A stretch of DNA of 64,000 bases, from contig JAJPXP010000043.1 of NCBI GenBank assembly GCA_021205365.1, forward strand, positions 1 through 64,000, read 5' to 3'. The first letter of the stretch is position 1. Each line of letters starts with the position of its first letter. Below the pieces are notes generated by a model that was not told the origin of the DNA, searched no databases, and worked only from the letters and a program-made list of their open reading frames with translations. A program made the translations under genes and the position numbers. Of this stretch, positions 47,286 through 58,104 are shown in pieces. The stretch comes from Clostridia bacterium (lineage in GTDB: Bacteria > Bacillota > Clostridia > Oscillospirales > Butyricicoccaceae).

Positions 47286-48395
47286 ATGAAATCCATCACA
47301 AAAATTGTAATCACCGGCGGCCCCTGCGGCGGCAAATCCACGGCAATGACATGGATCGAAAGCAATTTATCCAAGCAGGGATATAAAGTGCTGTTTATCC
47401 CGGAAACTGCCTCAGAACTCATCCTCGGCGGCGTAGCACCATGGACAGTCAACACGAACTATGACTTCCAGAAAGCGCTGGTTTCTTTGCAGATTCAAAA
47501 GGAACGTGTCTTCCAGATGGCTGCCGACAATATGGATGATGAAAAAATTCTGATTATAGCTGACCGCGGCATTCTGGATAACAAAGCCTACATGACCAAT
47601 GAAGAATTTGACTCCCTGTGCCATGAACTGGGCGGGAGCGAAATTTCTTTTCGCGACAATTATGATGCGGTATTCCATCTTGTCACCGCTGCACAGGGCG
47701 CCGAAAAATTTTATACACTTTCCAACAATCAGGCACGCACAGAAACACCGGAACAGGCAATTGCCATGGATCAGAAGATTATCACTTGCTGGACTGGTCA
47801 TCCTTACCTGCGTATTATTGATAACTCCACCGATTTCAATACGAAAATGAAGCGGCTGGTCAATGAAATTACCCAGTTCCTCGGCGAACCGGATGCATTT
47901 GAAGCTGACCAGAAATATCTGATCCGCATGCCGGACCTGGAAAAGCTGGAACAGCTGCCCAACTGCAAAAAGATTGATATTATCCAGACTTATCTGCTCA
48001 GTCCCCATGAAAATGTGGAGCTTCGAGTGCGGCAGCGCGGCAGCCGCGGCAATTACATCTATATAAAAACCACAAAGACAACTGCTCCGGATGGCAGGCG
48101 CATTGAAACCGAACAGCGGCTGACCCAGGATGAATATTTGAACCTTTTGATGGATGCGGACACCTCCCTGCGCCAGATACGCAAGAACCGTTACTGCCTG
48201 ACAGAGAATAACCTGTATTTTGAAATCGATGTCTATCCGTTCTGGAAGAACCAGGCAATTCTGGAAGTGCAGGTTAACGATGCAGGCCAGCCGATCATAT
48301 TTCCAGATTATCTTTCCGTCATCCGCGATGTAACCTATGATGATACCTACAAAAATTATTCCCTTGCGCGGGAAATCCCTCCGGAGAATCTATAA
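47286..48395 (+). CDS. P-loop kinase-like (AAA_28) plus C-terminal CYTH/triphosphate-tunnel-like domain protein
   Basis: ITGGPCGGKSTAM Walker A; LIIADRGILDNKAYM; C-terminal ELRVRQRGSRGNYIYIKTTK...EIDVYPFWKNQAILEVQV. Confidence 0.78.
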   Translation: MKSITKIVITGGPCGGKSTAMTWIESNLSKQGYKVLFIPETASELILGGVAPWTVNTNYDFQKALVSLQIQKERVFQMAADNMDDEKILIIADRGILDNKAYMTNEEFDSLCHELGGSEISFRDNYDAVFHLVTAAQGAEKFYTLSNNQARTETPEQAIAMDQKIITCWTGHPYLRIIDNSTDFNTKMKRLVNEITQFLGEPDAFEADQKYLIRMPDLEKLEQLPNCKKIDIIQTYLLSPHENVELRVRQRGSRGNYIYIKTTKTTAPDGRRIETEQRLTQDEYLNLLMDADTSLRQIRKNRYCLTENNLYFEIDVYPFWKNQAILEVQVNDAGQPIIFPDYLSVIRDVTYDDTYKNYSLAREIPPENL

Positions 48396-48402
48396 GGCGA
48401 CA

Positions 48403-48433
48403 GGCGTGCTGCACATGCAGCACGCTTTTTCTT
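48403..48433 (+). terminator. Terminator after kinase-CYTH gene
   Basis: GCGTGCTGCACATGCAGCACGC-TTTTTCTT. Confidence 0.75.
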
Positions 48434-48444
48434 ATCATAACAAA

Positions 48445-48486
48445 AACAGCACGCATTTCCGTCTGACAGGATATCCGTGCTGTTTT
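48445..48486 (-). terminator. Terminator of sstT
   Basis: AAAACAGCACG ... CGTGCTGTTTT. Confidence 0.6.
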
Positions 48487-48554
48487 ATCTGTTATTGAAT
48501 TGGGTGCTATCTGAAAACAAAGAAAATGCTTGACTTTTCAGCTATGCGCTGGAA

Positions 48555-49781
48555 TCAGAATTTGACCTCTCTGCCTTCCTTCATCCACTCACGGAATTCT
48601 GCTGTTGCTGCAAACAGAACGTCACCGGAGGAATTGATTGCCGTTTCGAAGGAATCCTGTACCACGCCGATGATAAAACCAACTGCTACAACCTGCATCG
48701 CTATGTCATTGCTGATACCAAACAGGGAACAAGCCATCGGAATCAGCAGCAGAGAACCGCCTGCAACGCCGGATGCGCCGCATGCCGCAACCGTAGCCAG
48801 AAGGCTCAGAATGATTGCAGTCGGAATGCTGACGTTCACGCCGACTGTATGTGCCGCTGCCAGTGTCATAACGGTAATGGTGATTGCAGCGCCATCCATA
48901 TTGATGGTAGCGCCCAGCGGAATGGATACGGAATACACATTTTTATCCAGTCCCAGGCGGTCACAGAGTGCCATATTCACCGGAATGTTTGCTGCAGAGC
49001 TACGGGTAAAGAATGCCGTCACGCCGCTTTCCTTGAAGCAGCGGAATACCAGCGGATATGGATTGCGATGAAGGCAGATCGCTGCAATCAGCGGATCGAC
49101 GATCAGCGCAATGGCAAGCATACAGCCAACCAGCAATACCAGAAGTTTGCCGTAGTCTGCGAAAATGCTCAAGCCGTTTTCAGAAACAGAGCTGAATACC
49201 AGGCCCATGATGCCAAACGGGGCCAGATTGATAATCCAGCGTACTGCCTGCGAAACTGCATCCGAAATATCCTTCAGCGCTTCCTTGGTATGCGGTGCAG
49301 CCAGCTTTTTCAGAGCCAGTCCAAGAATAATGGACCATGCCAAAATGCCGACATAGTTTGCATTCGCCAGCGCATCAACAGGATTGGATACAATATTATT
49401 TAGCAAGTTCATGAATACTTCGCTAATGCCGCTCGGCGGTACAGTATCTGTCGTGGATTCTGCCAGTTTCAATGTCACCGGAAACAGAAAGCTTGCAAAT
49501 ACAGCCATGACTGCTGCCAGCAATGTACTCAGCATATATAGGAAGATAACCGTCCGGAATCGTTTGCCGATGCCGTCCGTTGCCTGTGACAGAGAGCTCA
49601 TAACCAAAACAAATACCAGAATCGGCGCAATTGCTTTCAATGCACCAACAAAAATTGTACCAAGGATTGAGATAGCAGTCGCCTGTGGTACAACAAGCGC
49701 GAGAATGACACCAATAATGAGCCCCACAACAATGCGCAGGATCAGGCTGGTGTCATTCCATTTTTTTACGAGATTGCCCAT
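48555..49781 (-). CDS. sstT: Serine/threonine:sodium symporter (DAACS family)
   Basis: [73 protein letters not shown]. Confidence 0.92.
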   Translation of the reverse strand: MGNLVKKWNDTSLILRIVVGLIIGVILALVVPQATAISILGTIFVGALKAIAPILVFVLVMSSLSQATDGIGKRFRTVIFLYMLSTLLAAVMAVFASFLFPVTLKLAESTTDTVPPSGISEVFMNLLNNIVSNPVDALANANYVGILAWSIILGLALKKLAAPHTKEALKDISDAVSQAVRWIINLAPFGIMGLVFSSVSENGLSIFADYGKLLVLLVGCMLAIALIVDPLIAAICLHRNPYPLVFRCFKESGVTAFFTRSSAANIPVNMALCDRLGLDKNVYSVSIPLGATINMDGAAITITVMTLAAAHTVGVNVSIPTAIILSLLATVAACGASGVAGGSLLLIPMACSLFGISNDIAMQVVAVGFIIGVVQDSFETAINSSGDVLFAATAEFREWMKEGREVKF

Positions 49782-50178
49782 GCTTTTGCCTCTTTTCTCA
49801 AAATATCTTTTTTATCATATCATATTCCTTTTGATTTGACAACAAAAAGTATCTTTCTGACGCTTTTTGTTGTTTTTGCTTTCTTTTTCCGGCATCCCGT
49901 CCGCTGTATTTGCTCCGCGCTGCCTGTATGCATATTTTATCACTTTAGGTCAAAATTTTTTCAAAAAAAAAGATTACCCTCAGCTTACTTTTTGTTCACC
50001 ATTTTCCGCCCATATAAAGTTATATTCGCTATCTGTTTCAGCGGTTTTTCCATCATTTTTCCGAACTTTTTTAAACTCCAAAGTTAGCCTCCGTTCGGAT
50101 TTGTTTCATTTTTCCGCATTTTTCCGGTTGATTTATTTCAAATCTGTGCTACAATATAGAAAAAGATTTAGGAGGTAA

Positions 50179-50355
<177 letters not shown>

Positions 50356-50383
50356 TTGCAAAAAACTTGCATAAGTACACAAT

Positions 50384-50428
50384 AAACGAAAAGACTCTAT
50401 GTTTTGACATAGGGTCTTTTCGTTTTAT
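50384..50428. terminator. Bidirectional terminator
   Basis: ACGAAAAGACtCTATGT-TTTG-ACATAGgGTCTTTTCGT. Confidence 0.75.
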
Positions 50429-50463
50429 GCGCGACAGAACAGCCAGCATCCGTATTTCTTCTG

Positions 50464-52242
50464 TTAACGCAAATTATTTTGATCCATTTGTTCGAGAATC
50501 CGGCAGATCAGCCCGGTACGCTGGAATGGTGTCATCAGATAATATCCATCCACATATGGCGCAATCTGTTTTGCAATCTCTGTGGAAATCTCCACCGCAA
50601 GCTCTTCACCTTCCGCACGGTTCTTCCCTTCATACAGCTCCGTGATTTTTTCATCCACACGAATACCGTTGATTTCACTGTCCATGAACCGGGCATTTCT
50701 GGCGCTTACCACCGGAATAATACCGCCTAATATATAGCCATCCAGCTCTTCCCTCGCCCGTTTCAGGTTTTCAAAGGCCTGCGGCGTAAGAATTGGCTGG
50801 GTCAGGAAGCCAATCATGCCTCTTTCCAGCTTCGCCTTTGCCAGCCGCAGCTGCACATCAAAATTCAATGCATTGACATTGAGTGCACCAAACAGGTGGA
50901 ATGGCGTTGGTAAAACCGTCTGTCCCAATCCGGAAACAAAGGCTGCCAGCTTACGGGAATTGAACTGATACACGCTTTTAACTTCATCGCGTTCCGCGGT
51001 CGGAATCGGGTCTCCGGTGACCAGCAACAGATTACGGACGCCTTCTGCATACAGCCCCATGAGCAGTGCCTTGGTTGCATTCAGATTGCGGTCACGGCAG
51101 GTCATGTGCGGAAGTGCATCCAGATTCAGCTCCCGCCGGATTTTGCAAGCCAGCAGGCTGGAATCCATGCGTGCACGGGCAATCGGGCAGTCTGCAATGG
51201 TAATGATATCCACATTTGCCCCCTTCAGCATCCATGCGCCATGCATAAACTTGCTCAGATTGACATCGGCCGGTGGGTCCAGCTCCACTGCAACAACCTT
51301 TTTGCCCTTTTGCAGCTTTTCCCAAAACAGGCTGTCCTGCAGGGTATCCGTAGCTTCTATCTGTTGTTTTTTCCGTGACTTCGGGATACTTCTGGTATGT
51401 CCGGTCAGCGCTTCCCTCGCCTGTGCTATATGTACCGGTGTGGTACCGCAGCAGCCGCCGAGAATAACCGCGCCTTCCTTTGCCATTTCCTTCAGCTGGG
51501 CTGCAAAGTATTCCGGATCACCTTCATAAAAAGAGCGGTTATTGATGACAACCGGATAGCCTGCATTCGGCATCAACGCGAGTGTCATATCGCTGTGATC
51601 AAGCTCCTGTACCAGCTCCAGCATATGCCTGGCACCGCAGACACAATTGAAGCCGACAGCATCCGCTGCCGCACAGCCCTTCATTTCCTCCAGCAGATTG
51701 GCTGCAAAGCTGCCATCCCTGGAAAATCCATCCGGCTGGATGGCAAATGTTGTGATAACATAAGCATCCGGTACTTTGGATTTGATATATTCTGCCGCTT
51801 CTTTCAATCCTTCCGCATTGGCATTGGTTTCAAACAGGAAATTTTTTGCGCCGTGCTGCAGGAAACAGTCAACCACATACTGATATTCTTCCCGAATATC
51901 CATGGTTTCCGGCAAGCCAGAAATCGGGCCAATATCCGCAAATACAAACGCATCATATTTTGCAGCTGCTTCTTCTGCCAGCTTCCAGCCAGCGGCAATG
52001 GTTTTCTCAACCAGCTCTTCATTGCCCTGAAATGTGACACGGTTGACAGCAAACGTATTGGTCTTCACTGCCTTACAGCCAGCATCCAGATATTCCCTGT
52101 GAATATCGGCAATCAGCTCCGGCTGACTCAGATTGGCAAGCTCACAGCCGCTTCCAACAGAATGGTTCCTGGCAGAAAAATAGGTCCCCATGCCACCGTC
52201 GAACAACAATAAATTCTGCTTTAAATAATCTCGTAAATCCAT
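50464..52242 (-). CDS. Bifunctional homocysteine S-methyltransferase / methylenetetrahydrofolate reductase
   Basis: N-terminal LLFDGGMGTYF...VILGGCCGTTPVHI; C-terminal MTHFR (VVAVELDPPADVN, CRDRNLNATKALLMGLYAEGVRNLLLVTGDP). Confidence 0.9.
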   Translation of the reverse strand: MDLRDYLKQNLLLFDGGMGTYFSARNHSVGSGCELANLSQPELIADIHREYLDAGCKAVKTNTFAVNRVTFQGNEELVEKTIAAGWKLAEEAAAKYDAFVFADIGPISGLPETMDIREEYQYVVDCFLQHGAKNFLFETNANAEGLKEAAEYIKSKVPDAYVITTFAIQPDGFSRDGSFAANLLEEMKGCAAADAVGFNCVCGARHMLELVQELDHSDMTLALMPNAGYPVVINNRSFYEGDPEYFAAQLKEMAKEGAVILGGCCGTTPVHIAQAREALTGHTRSIPKSRKKQQIEATDTLQDSLFWEKLQKGKKVVAVELDPPADVNLSKFMHGAWMLKGANVDIITIADCPIARARMDSSLLACKIRRELNLDALPHMTCRDRNLNATKALLMGLYAEGVRNLLLVTGDPIPTAERDEVKSVYQFNSRKLAAFVSGLGQTVLPTPFHLFGALNVNALNFDVQLRLAKAKLERGMIGFLTQPILTPQAFENLKRAREELDGYILGGIIPVVSARNARFMDSEINGIRVDEKITELYEGKNRAEGEELAVEISTEIAKQIAPYVDGYYLMTPFQRTGLICRILEQMDQNNLR

Positions 52243-52243
52243 T

Positions 52244-54577
52244 TTATCCTAACACTTTCTTTGCAACATCAACAGATGCCTTTGCATCCTTTGTATAAAA
52301 ATCTGCGCCGATTTCCTCTGCATAATCTGCCGTGAGTACGGCGCCGCCTACCATGACCTTGCAGTCATGACCGGATTTGCGCAGCGCCTCAATGGTCCGC
52401 CGCATGGAATCCACGGTAGTTGTCATCAGTGCAGACAGGCCAATCAGCCGGACATCCTCTGCTATGGCAGCATCCACAACCTTCTGAACCGGTACATCGC
52501 GACCAAGGTCAATCACCTGATAGCCGTAATTCTCCAGCACAACGCGGACAATATTTTTGCCGATATCGTGGATATCACCTTCCACGGTGGCCATGATGAT
52601 TTTACCCTTGGATACGCTTTCGCCGCCGCGCTTGGCAATTCGCAGCTTAATCAGGTCAAAGCCCGCACAGGCTGCATTGGCAGAATTAATCAGCTGCGGC
52701 AGGAAAATCTGCTGCTTTTCATATTTTTCACCTACCAGATCAAGGGCAGGGATCAGCTTCTGATTGATTACATCCAGCTCGGACATGGTCTCCAGCAGCT
52801 GTTCTGTCAGGTCGGCAGTTTCCTGCTTCAAACCCTTGAGTACAGCGGTTTCCACTGTCATTTCCTTTGGTGCTGCACTGCTCTTCTGCTCCGGCTCCAC
52901 ATTGGCAAAGCGTTCAATATAGGCTTCGCAGTTCGCATCTTCACCCGAAAGTGCACGATACGAAACCACCGTATCCATAATCGGTTTTAAATTTGGATTG
53001 ATAATCGGCAGATCCAAACCACAGTACATTGCCTGTGTCAGGAAGCTGGTTGTAATATTGTTTCTTTCCGGCAGGCCGAAGGAAATATTGCTGACGCCCA
53101 GTACGCAGTGCAGCCCAAGCTTTTCATGCACCATACGTACCGCTTTCAGTGTTTCCACTGCCTGTTCCTGCTGTGCAGAAATGGTCAAAGTCAGGCAGTC
53201 AATCAGGACGTCTTCCTTTGGAATGCCGTGCTTCATGGCATTTTCCAGAATCTTCTCTGCCATGGCAAAACGGGCTTCTGCTGTCTGTGGAATACCGGAT
53301 TTATCCATCGTCAGGCCGACAACAGCGGCGCCATATTTCTTCACGATCGGCAGAATTCCATCCAGCTTGTCCTGTTCCGCATTGACGGAGTTGACAATTG
53401 CCCTGCCATTGCAGGCACGCAAACCAGCTTCAATTGCTTCCGGGTCAGAAGAATCAATCTGCAGCGGCAGAGAGACAACACTCTGCACTGCCTTGACAAC
53501 CTGCACCATCATTTCTGCTTCATCGATCCCCGGCAGGCCCACATTGATATCCAGAATATCCGCACCGGCATCCTGCTGCTCAATGGCACGCTCCATAATA
53601 TAATTGAAATCCCGTTCCCGCAGAGCCTGCTGGAAACGTTTTTTGCCGGTCGGATTGATGCGTTCACCAATCACACGCACACCGTCAAAATCTGTCATAT
53701 GGCTTGCAGAGCAGACGCCCCGTTTGCGTTCCGAACGGATATCCTCTGCGGCATCCGTCAGTCCAGACAATGCCGCAATAAAATCTGGCGTGCTGCCGCA
53801 GCAGCCGCCAAGGATGGAAACGCCCAATTCAGGGAACTTGGCCATCTGACGCGCAAATTCCGCTTCATCCATGTCATATCCACCGGTTGCGGGATCAGGA
53901 AGTCCAGCATTCGGCTTGACAATAATCGGCTTGTCCGTCCATTTGCGCATCTCTACAATCAACGGATAAATTTCCTCCGGGCCAAGGGAACAGTTGATGC
54001 CCATAGCCGCTACATCCAATCCATCCAGTGTTGCTGCCATGCTCGCTACGGTCGTTCCGGTAAAGGTACGCCCGGTTGCTTCGAAGCTCATGGTCACCCA
54101 AATCGGGAGATTGGTCTGCTCTCTTGCCGCCAGGACCGCTGCTTTAACCTCATACAGATCCGTCATCGTCTCAAACACGACGAGATCCGCTCCGGCTCTT
54201 TCACCTGCCTGAACCATTTCGGAATAAATTGCATAGGCATCCTCAAAGGATAACGTGCCCAATGGCTCCATCAGCTCACCGATTGGGCCAACATCCAATG
54301 CAACCTTTGCCCGTCCGGCAGCTGCCTTCTTTGCAATGGCAACATTTTTGGAAACCAGCTCTTCTACGCCATGCCCCGTTCCGGCAAGCTTATGTGCGTT
54401 CGCGCCAAAGGTATTGGCATAAATGATATTGCTTCCGGCGTCTACATAGCTGCGCTGGATTTGTTCCAGAATTTCCGGGTGCTGTGTGCCGAAAATCTCC
54501 GGCCTTTCACCCAGTCCAAGTCCTGCCGCCTGCAGCATGGTACCCATAGCGCCATCCAGTAATGTTAAATTATTCAT
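52244..54577 (-). CDS. metH: Cobalamin-dependent methionine synthase (Hcy-, folate- and B12-binding domains, no activation domain)
   Basis: MNNLTLLDGAMGTMLQAAGL; GGCCGSTPDFI; GERINPTGKKRF; B12 motif GDIHDIGKNI; length ~777 aa. Confidence 0.93.
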   Translation of the reverse strand: MNNLTLLDGAMGTMLQAAGLGLGERPEIFGTQHPEILEQIQRSYVDAGSNIIYANTFGANAHKLAGTGHGVEELVSKNVAIAKKAAAGRAKVALDVGPIGELMEPLGTLSFEDAYAIYSEMVQAGERAGADLVVFETMTDLYEVKAAVLAAREQTNLPIWVTMSFEATGRTFTGTTVASMAATLDGLDVAAMGINCSLGPEEIYPLIVEMRKWTDKPIIVKPNAGLPDPATGGYDMDEAEFARQMAKFPELGVSILGGCCGSTPDFIAALSGLTDAAEDIRSERKRGVCSASHMTDFDGVRVIGERINPTGKKRFQQALRERDFNYIMERAIEQQDAGADILDINVGLPGIDEAEMMVQVVKAVQSVVSLPLQIDSSDPEAIEAGLRACNGRAIVNSVNAEQDKLDGILPIVKKYGAAVVGLTMDKSGIPQTAEARFAMAEKILENAMKHGIPKEDVLIDCLTLTISAQQEQAVETLKAVRMVHEKLGLHCVLGVSNISFGLPERNNITTSFLTQAMYCGLDLPIINPNLKPIMDTVVSYRALSGEDANCEAYIERFANVEPEQKSSAAPKEMTVETAVLKGLKQETADLTEQLLETMSELDVINQKLIPALDLVGEKYEKQQIFLPQLINSANAACAGFDLIKLRIAKRGGESVSKGKIIMATVEGDIHDIGKNIVRVVLENYGYQVIDLGRDVPVQKVVDAAIAEDVRLIGLSALMTTTVDSMRRTIEALRKSGHDCKVMVGGAVLTADYAEEIGADFYTKDAKASVDVAKKVLG

Positions 54578-55253
54578 GGCAGGAGCCACCTTCCTTTCGA
54601 TAGGGGCAGGTCAAGAACATACTGCAAACTTCACAGCCCCGTTTTCTCAATTTCTGCGGTCGATCTGAAATACCCATGATGGCAGTGACCGATTTCCGCG
54701 GTATCATAATATAATTCGGCGTTACAGTTAAACCAATCCGCCTTGTTGTATTCAATGCTTCACAAAGGCGAACCTGTGTATGCAATGGCAGATCCCCATA
54801 ACCGGGGCTGAACCGGTCTGTCAGATACAGTCCATCGCGCTCCAACTGCTCCCGAAGATCAAATTCAAAGTGGTCACAGACATTTTCTATCGCTGTGCTG
54901 GCGCAGGAATCCATAATGACAGCGTCCGCCATATCCGTTACCTCCCGGCGCATCAAAAGCTGTTCGATACGCGGGCCAAGGGTGACAGCCAGCAGGACAG
55001 CCTCCTGACAATGTAACAGAATCTCCGGCATGTCCTTCCCTTCGAGCGGAAAGCCTTTGATTTCCCCATTGCTGACTGGCAGCCTGCGATAAACCAGCCG
55101 GGGATCAGATGCCTTCATGACTTCCTCTATACATCGGTGAATCTGTCCTTCCAGCTCCGCAGGGCATTCCTGTCCTCTATGACCCAGATACATCAGGATT
55201 TCATTGTAATTCAACCGTGTTAACCTTGCTTCCAACTGTCGTTCACCTCGCAT
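54570..55253 (-). CDS. Stand-alone methionine synthase activation (reactivation) domain-like protein
   Basis: FSPGYGDLPLHTQVRLCEALNTTRRIGLTVTPNYIMIPRKSVTAIMGIS; stop codon overlaps the metH start (ATGAATAA). Confidence 0.85.
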   Translation of the reverse strand: MRGERQLEARLTRLNYNEILMYLGHRGQECPAELEGQIHRCIEEVMKASDPRLVYRRLPVSNGEIKGFPLEGKDMPEILLHCQEAVLLAVTLGPRIEQLLMRREVTDMADAVIMDSCASTAIENVCDHFEFDLREQLERDGLYLTDRFSPGYGDLPLHTQVRLCEALNTTRRIGLTVTPNYIMIPRKSVTAIMGISDRPQKLRKRGCEVCSMFLTCPYRKEGGSCHE

Positions 55254-55426
55254 TGCCCACTATTATACCATGATATGATACATTACGCAAATCCGAAAAC
55301 GGACCGCCTGTATCATGATTTTCCTCTGAAAGGATTCCCCATCAGAAGAAATTTTATATCTATTTCTCTTTTTCATGAAAAAAGGCTGCAATCCTGCGAT
55401 TACAGCCCTCTCATTATTCCATTCAA

Positions 55427-56695
55427 TTACATATTTTCCAGTCTGAGACGGACAGAATCACGGTGTGCCGGCAGACCTTCCACATCTGCAAAATGCATGG
55501 TCGGCTGGGACAGATTGACACAGCCCTGCTTGCTAACAAACTGGTGGAATGGCGTCTTGATGAACGTGCCAACCCATACGCCATTGGAGTATCTTGCTGT
55601 ACCCATAGTCGGCAGAGTATGGTTCGGCCCGGACACAAAGTCACCAAACGCTACCGGAGCATAATGTCCGACAAACATGGAACCGTAATGCAGCATTTTC
55701 TGCGCTACTTCCCGTTCATTTGAAACCTCTACCTCCAGATGCTCCGGGGCAGTCAAATTGGAAAAGGCAATAGCCTCCTCGATATTATCCGCCAGATAAA
55801 CCTCGCCATTGTTCTGCCAGGACTGGATTGCGACATCCTTTGTTTCCAATGTATCCAGCAGACGGTCAAGCTCCTTTAGCGTTTTCTCAATGGTTGCTTC
55901 ATCCGTGCATACCAGAATTGCCTTTGCATTCGGGTCATGCTCTGCCTGACCCAGCAGATCAATGGCAAGGAACGTCGGATTTGCAGATTCATCTGCTACA
56001 ATCAGTACTTCACTCGGACCTGCAAGGCTGTCAATACCGACATCACCGAGCACCTGCCGCTTTGCTTCGGTTACAAACTGATTGCCTGGCCCGACAATCA
56101 GGTCAACCTTTTCTATGCTTTCCGTTCCATAGGCAAAGGCTGCAACGGCCTGCGCGCCACCCATGCAATAGATTTCATCTGCACCGGCAATATCCATCGC
56201 AACCAGTACCGCCGGATGGATCGTACCATATCCCTTATATGCCGGCGAACATGCTGCAACCTGCATCACACCGGCTGCTTTTGCCGTCACGATGCCCATC
56301 AAAGCAGAGCTTGGCAGCGGATGCCTGCCAGCCGGAACATAGCAGCCGCAGCGTTCCACTGGAATCATGCGGTGCCCGATCTCCACACCTTCTACGCGGC
56401 TCTGAATATTTAAATCCTTTAAGCATTCCCTCTGCTTTTCCGCAAAAAATTTGATCTGCCCTGCAGCAAACCGGATGGTATCAATGGTTTCCTGATCCAC
56501 CTGCTCATAGGCTGCCTTGACAGCCTCCGGGGAGATTTTTACAGTATCAATATCCATATGGTCAAACTTTGCTGCATATTCAATCAGTGCCGTATCACCA
56601 TTCTGCCGGACATTGTCAATAATATCCATAACGGTTCTGGTCAGGGCAGAATCCCGCTGATAGGTCTTTTTTTCTGCCTGCTTTAAGATTTTCAC
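55427..56695 (-). CDS. hisD: Histidinol dehydrogenase
   Basis: RCGCYVPAGRHPLPSSALMGIVTAKAAGV; VDLIVGPGNQFVTEAKRQV; DSLAGPSEVLIVADE; GPNHTLPTMGTARYSNGV. Confidence 0.93.
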   Translation of the reverse strand: MKILKQAEKKTYQRDSALTRTVMDIIDNVRQNGDTALIEYAAKFDHMDIDTVKISPEAVKAAYEQVDQETIDTIRFAAGQIKFFAEKQRECLKDLNIQSRVEGVEIGHRMIPVERCGCYVPAGRHPLPSSALMGIVTAKAAGVMQVAACSPAYKGYGTIHPAVLVAMDIAGADEIYCMGGAQAVAAFAYGTESIEKVDLIVGPGNQFVTEAKRQVLGDVGIDSLAGPSEVLIVADESANPTFLAIDLLGQAEHDPNAKAILVCTDEATIEKTLKELDRLLDTLETKDVAIQSWQNNGEVYLADNIEEAIAFSNLTAPEHLEVEVSNEREVAQKMLHYGSMFVGHYAPVAFGDFVSGPNHTLPTMGTARYSNGVWVGTFIKTPFHQFVSKQGCVNLSQPTMHFADVEGLPAHRDSVRLRLENM

Positions 56696-56858
56696 GTTTG
56701 TGATTCCTCCTGATATATCATTTCCAGTTCGTTTTCCAGAGCAGCTCTGAAAAGCCGAAGAAAGTTCTGTTTATTTCGTTTTATTATAGCTGATTTTGTA
56801 ATAAAAGGAAAGTATATGCAAAAACTTTCGATCTCTATCTTTACCGCAGCTTTATATA

Positions 56859-57614
56859 TTACAAATCAATTTCCAGCAACACCGGGCAATGGTCACTGCC
56901 CATGATGTCTGTCAGGATCTCCGCCTTTTGAATCTTATCCTGAATGCGGTCAGATACAATAAAATAGTCAATCCGCCATCCGGCATTGTTCTGCCTTGCC
57001 CGGAAACGGTACGACCACCAGCTGTATACACCAGTCACATCGGGATACAGATACCGGAACGTATCCGTAAAGCCGGATGCCAACAGCTCAGTCATCTTGG
57101 CACGCTCTTCATCGGAAAAGCCTGCATTTCCATGATTGGTCTTTGGATTTTTCAGGTCAATTTCCTCATGGGCAACATTTAGGTCGCCACAGATGATAAC
57201 CGGCTTGACATCATCCAATTCCTTTACATAATCCCGGAAATCATCCTCCCACTGCATCCGGTAATCCAGACGCTTGAGTTCGCTCTGGGAATTTGGTGTA
57301 TAGCAGGTCACCAGATAAAATTTTTCATATTCTGCCGTGATCATACGTCCCTCATGGTCATGGATATCCATTCCCATGCCGCATACAACTTCAATCGGCT
57401 TTTGTTTGGTGAACAATGCCGTACCGCTATAGCCCTTCTTCTCGGCGCTGTACCAGTATTCCTCATAGCCTTCACAGTCTACATGTGCCTGTCCCGGCTG
57501 CATTTTTGTTTCCTGCAGACAGAACATGTCCGCATCCAATGTATTAAAAATATCCTGAAAGCCCTTGCCTAAGCAGGCACGCAGGCCATTTACATTCCAG
57601 GAAATCAGTTTCAT
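56859..57614 (-). CDS. xth: Exodeoxyribonuclease III
   Basis: MKLISWNVNGLRACLGKGF; FCLQETKM; GDLNVAHEEIDLKNPKTN; GSDHCPVLLEI. Confidence 0.93.
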   Translation of the reverse strand: MKLISWNVNGLRACLGKGFQDIFNTLDADMFCLQETKMQPGQAHVDCEGYEEYWYSAEKKGYSGTALFTKQKPIEVVCGMGMDIHDHEGRMITAEYEKFYLVTCYTPNSQSELKRLDYRMQWEDDFRDYVKELDDVKPVIICGDLNVAHEEIDLKNPKTNHGNAGFSDEERAKMTELLASGFTDTFRYLYPDVTGVYSWWSYRFRARQNNAGWRIDYFIVSDRIQDKIQKAEILTDIMGSDHCPVLLEIDL

Positions 57615-57724
57615 AGCATTTTCCTCCGATGATGAAGCTTTCTTGCTGTCATTGTATCATACCGGAAATGATATCTCAACAATCCATCTGGTTATTTTGT
57701 ATCTGCCCGGCTACACCGAAAGAA

Positions 57725-57757
57725 GAAAAGATGCAGATTTCCCCTTCTGCATCCTTT
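57725..57757 (-). terminator. Terminator at end of his operon
   Basis: GATGCAG-aaggggaaat-CTGCATC then TTTTCTTC on minus strand. Confidence 0.65.
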
Positions 57758-57763
57758 TTCCTC

Positions 57764-58096
57764 TTACTTATCTTCCTTTTTCCAAATTGGGTCCTGGAAA
57801 AAGCAGGTCCGATTGCCAGTATGGCAGGTCGGTCCCTTCGGGATACCGCGGTAAATCAGTGTATCATCATCACAGTCTGTCAAAATTGCACTGACAAAGA
57901 TGTAATTTCCAGAAGTTTCCCCCTTATTCCACAGTTTTTGACGGCTGCGGGAGAAAAACCATGCCGTCCCAGTATCCATTGTGTTCTGCAATGCCTGCTT
58001 GTTGGCATAGCCCAGCATCAGGACTTCATTGTTTCGTTCATCCTGACAGATCACCGGAATCAATTCGCTTTTTTTGAAAAATTTATCTAAATTCAT
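57764..58096 (-). CDS. hisI: Phosphoribosyl-AMP cyclohydrolase
   Basis: ALQNTMDTGTAWFFSRSRQKLWNKGETSGN; CDDDTLIYRG. Confidence 0.93.
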   Translation of the reverse strand: MNLDKFFKKSELIPVICQDERNNEVLMLGYANKQALQNTMDTGTAWFFSRSRQKLWNKGETSGNYIFVSAILTDCDDDTLIYRGIPKGPTCHTGNRTCFFQDPIWKKEDK

Positions 58097-58104
58097 TGCT
58101 TTCC

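Noticed and set aside
49867-50178. 103-aa ORF upstream of ferredoxin
   Set aside because: T-rich promoter region; the ferredoxin start and SD lie at its end.
53108-54253. 381-aa plus-strand ORF antisense to metH
   Set aside because: Shadow ORF; His/Cys-rich nonsense translation opposite a clear metH.
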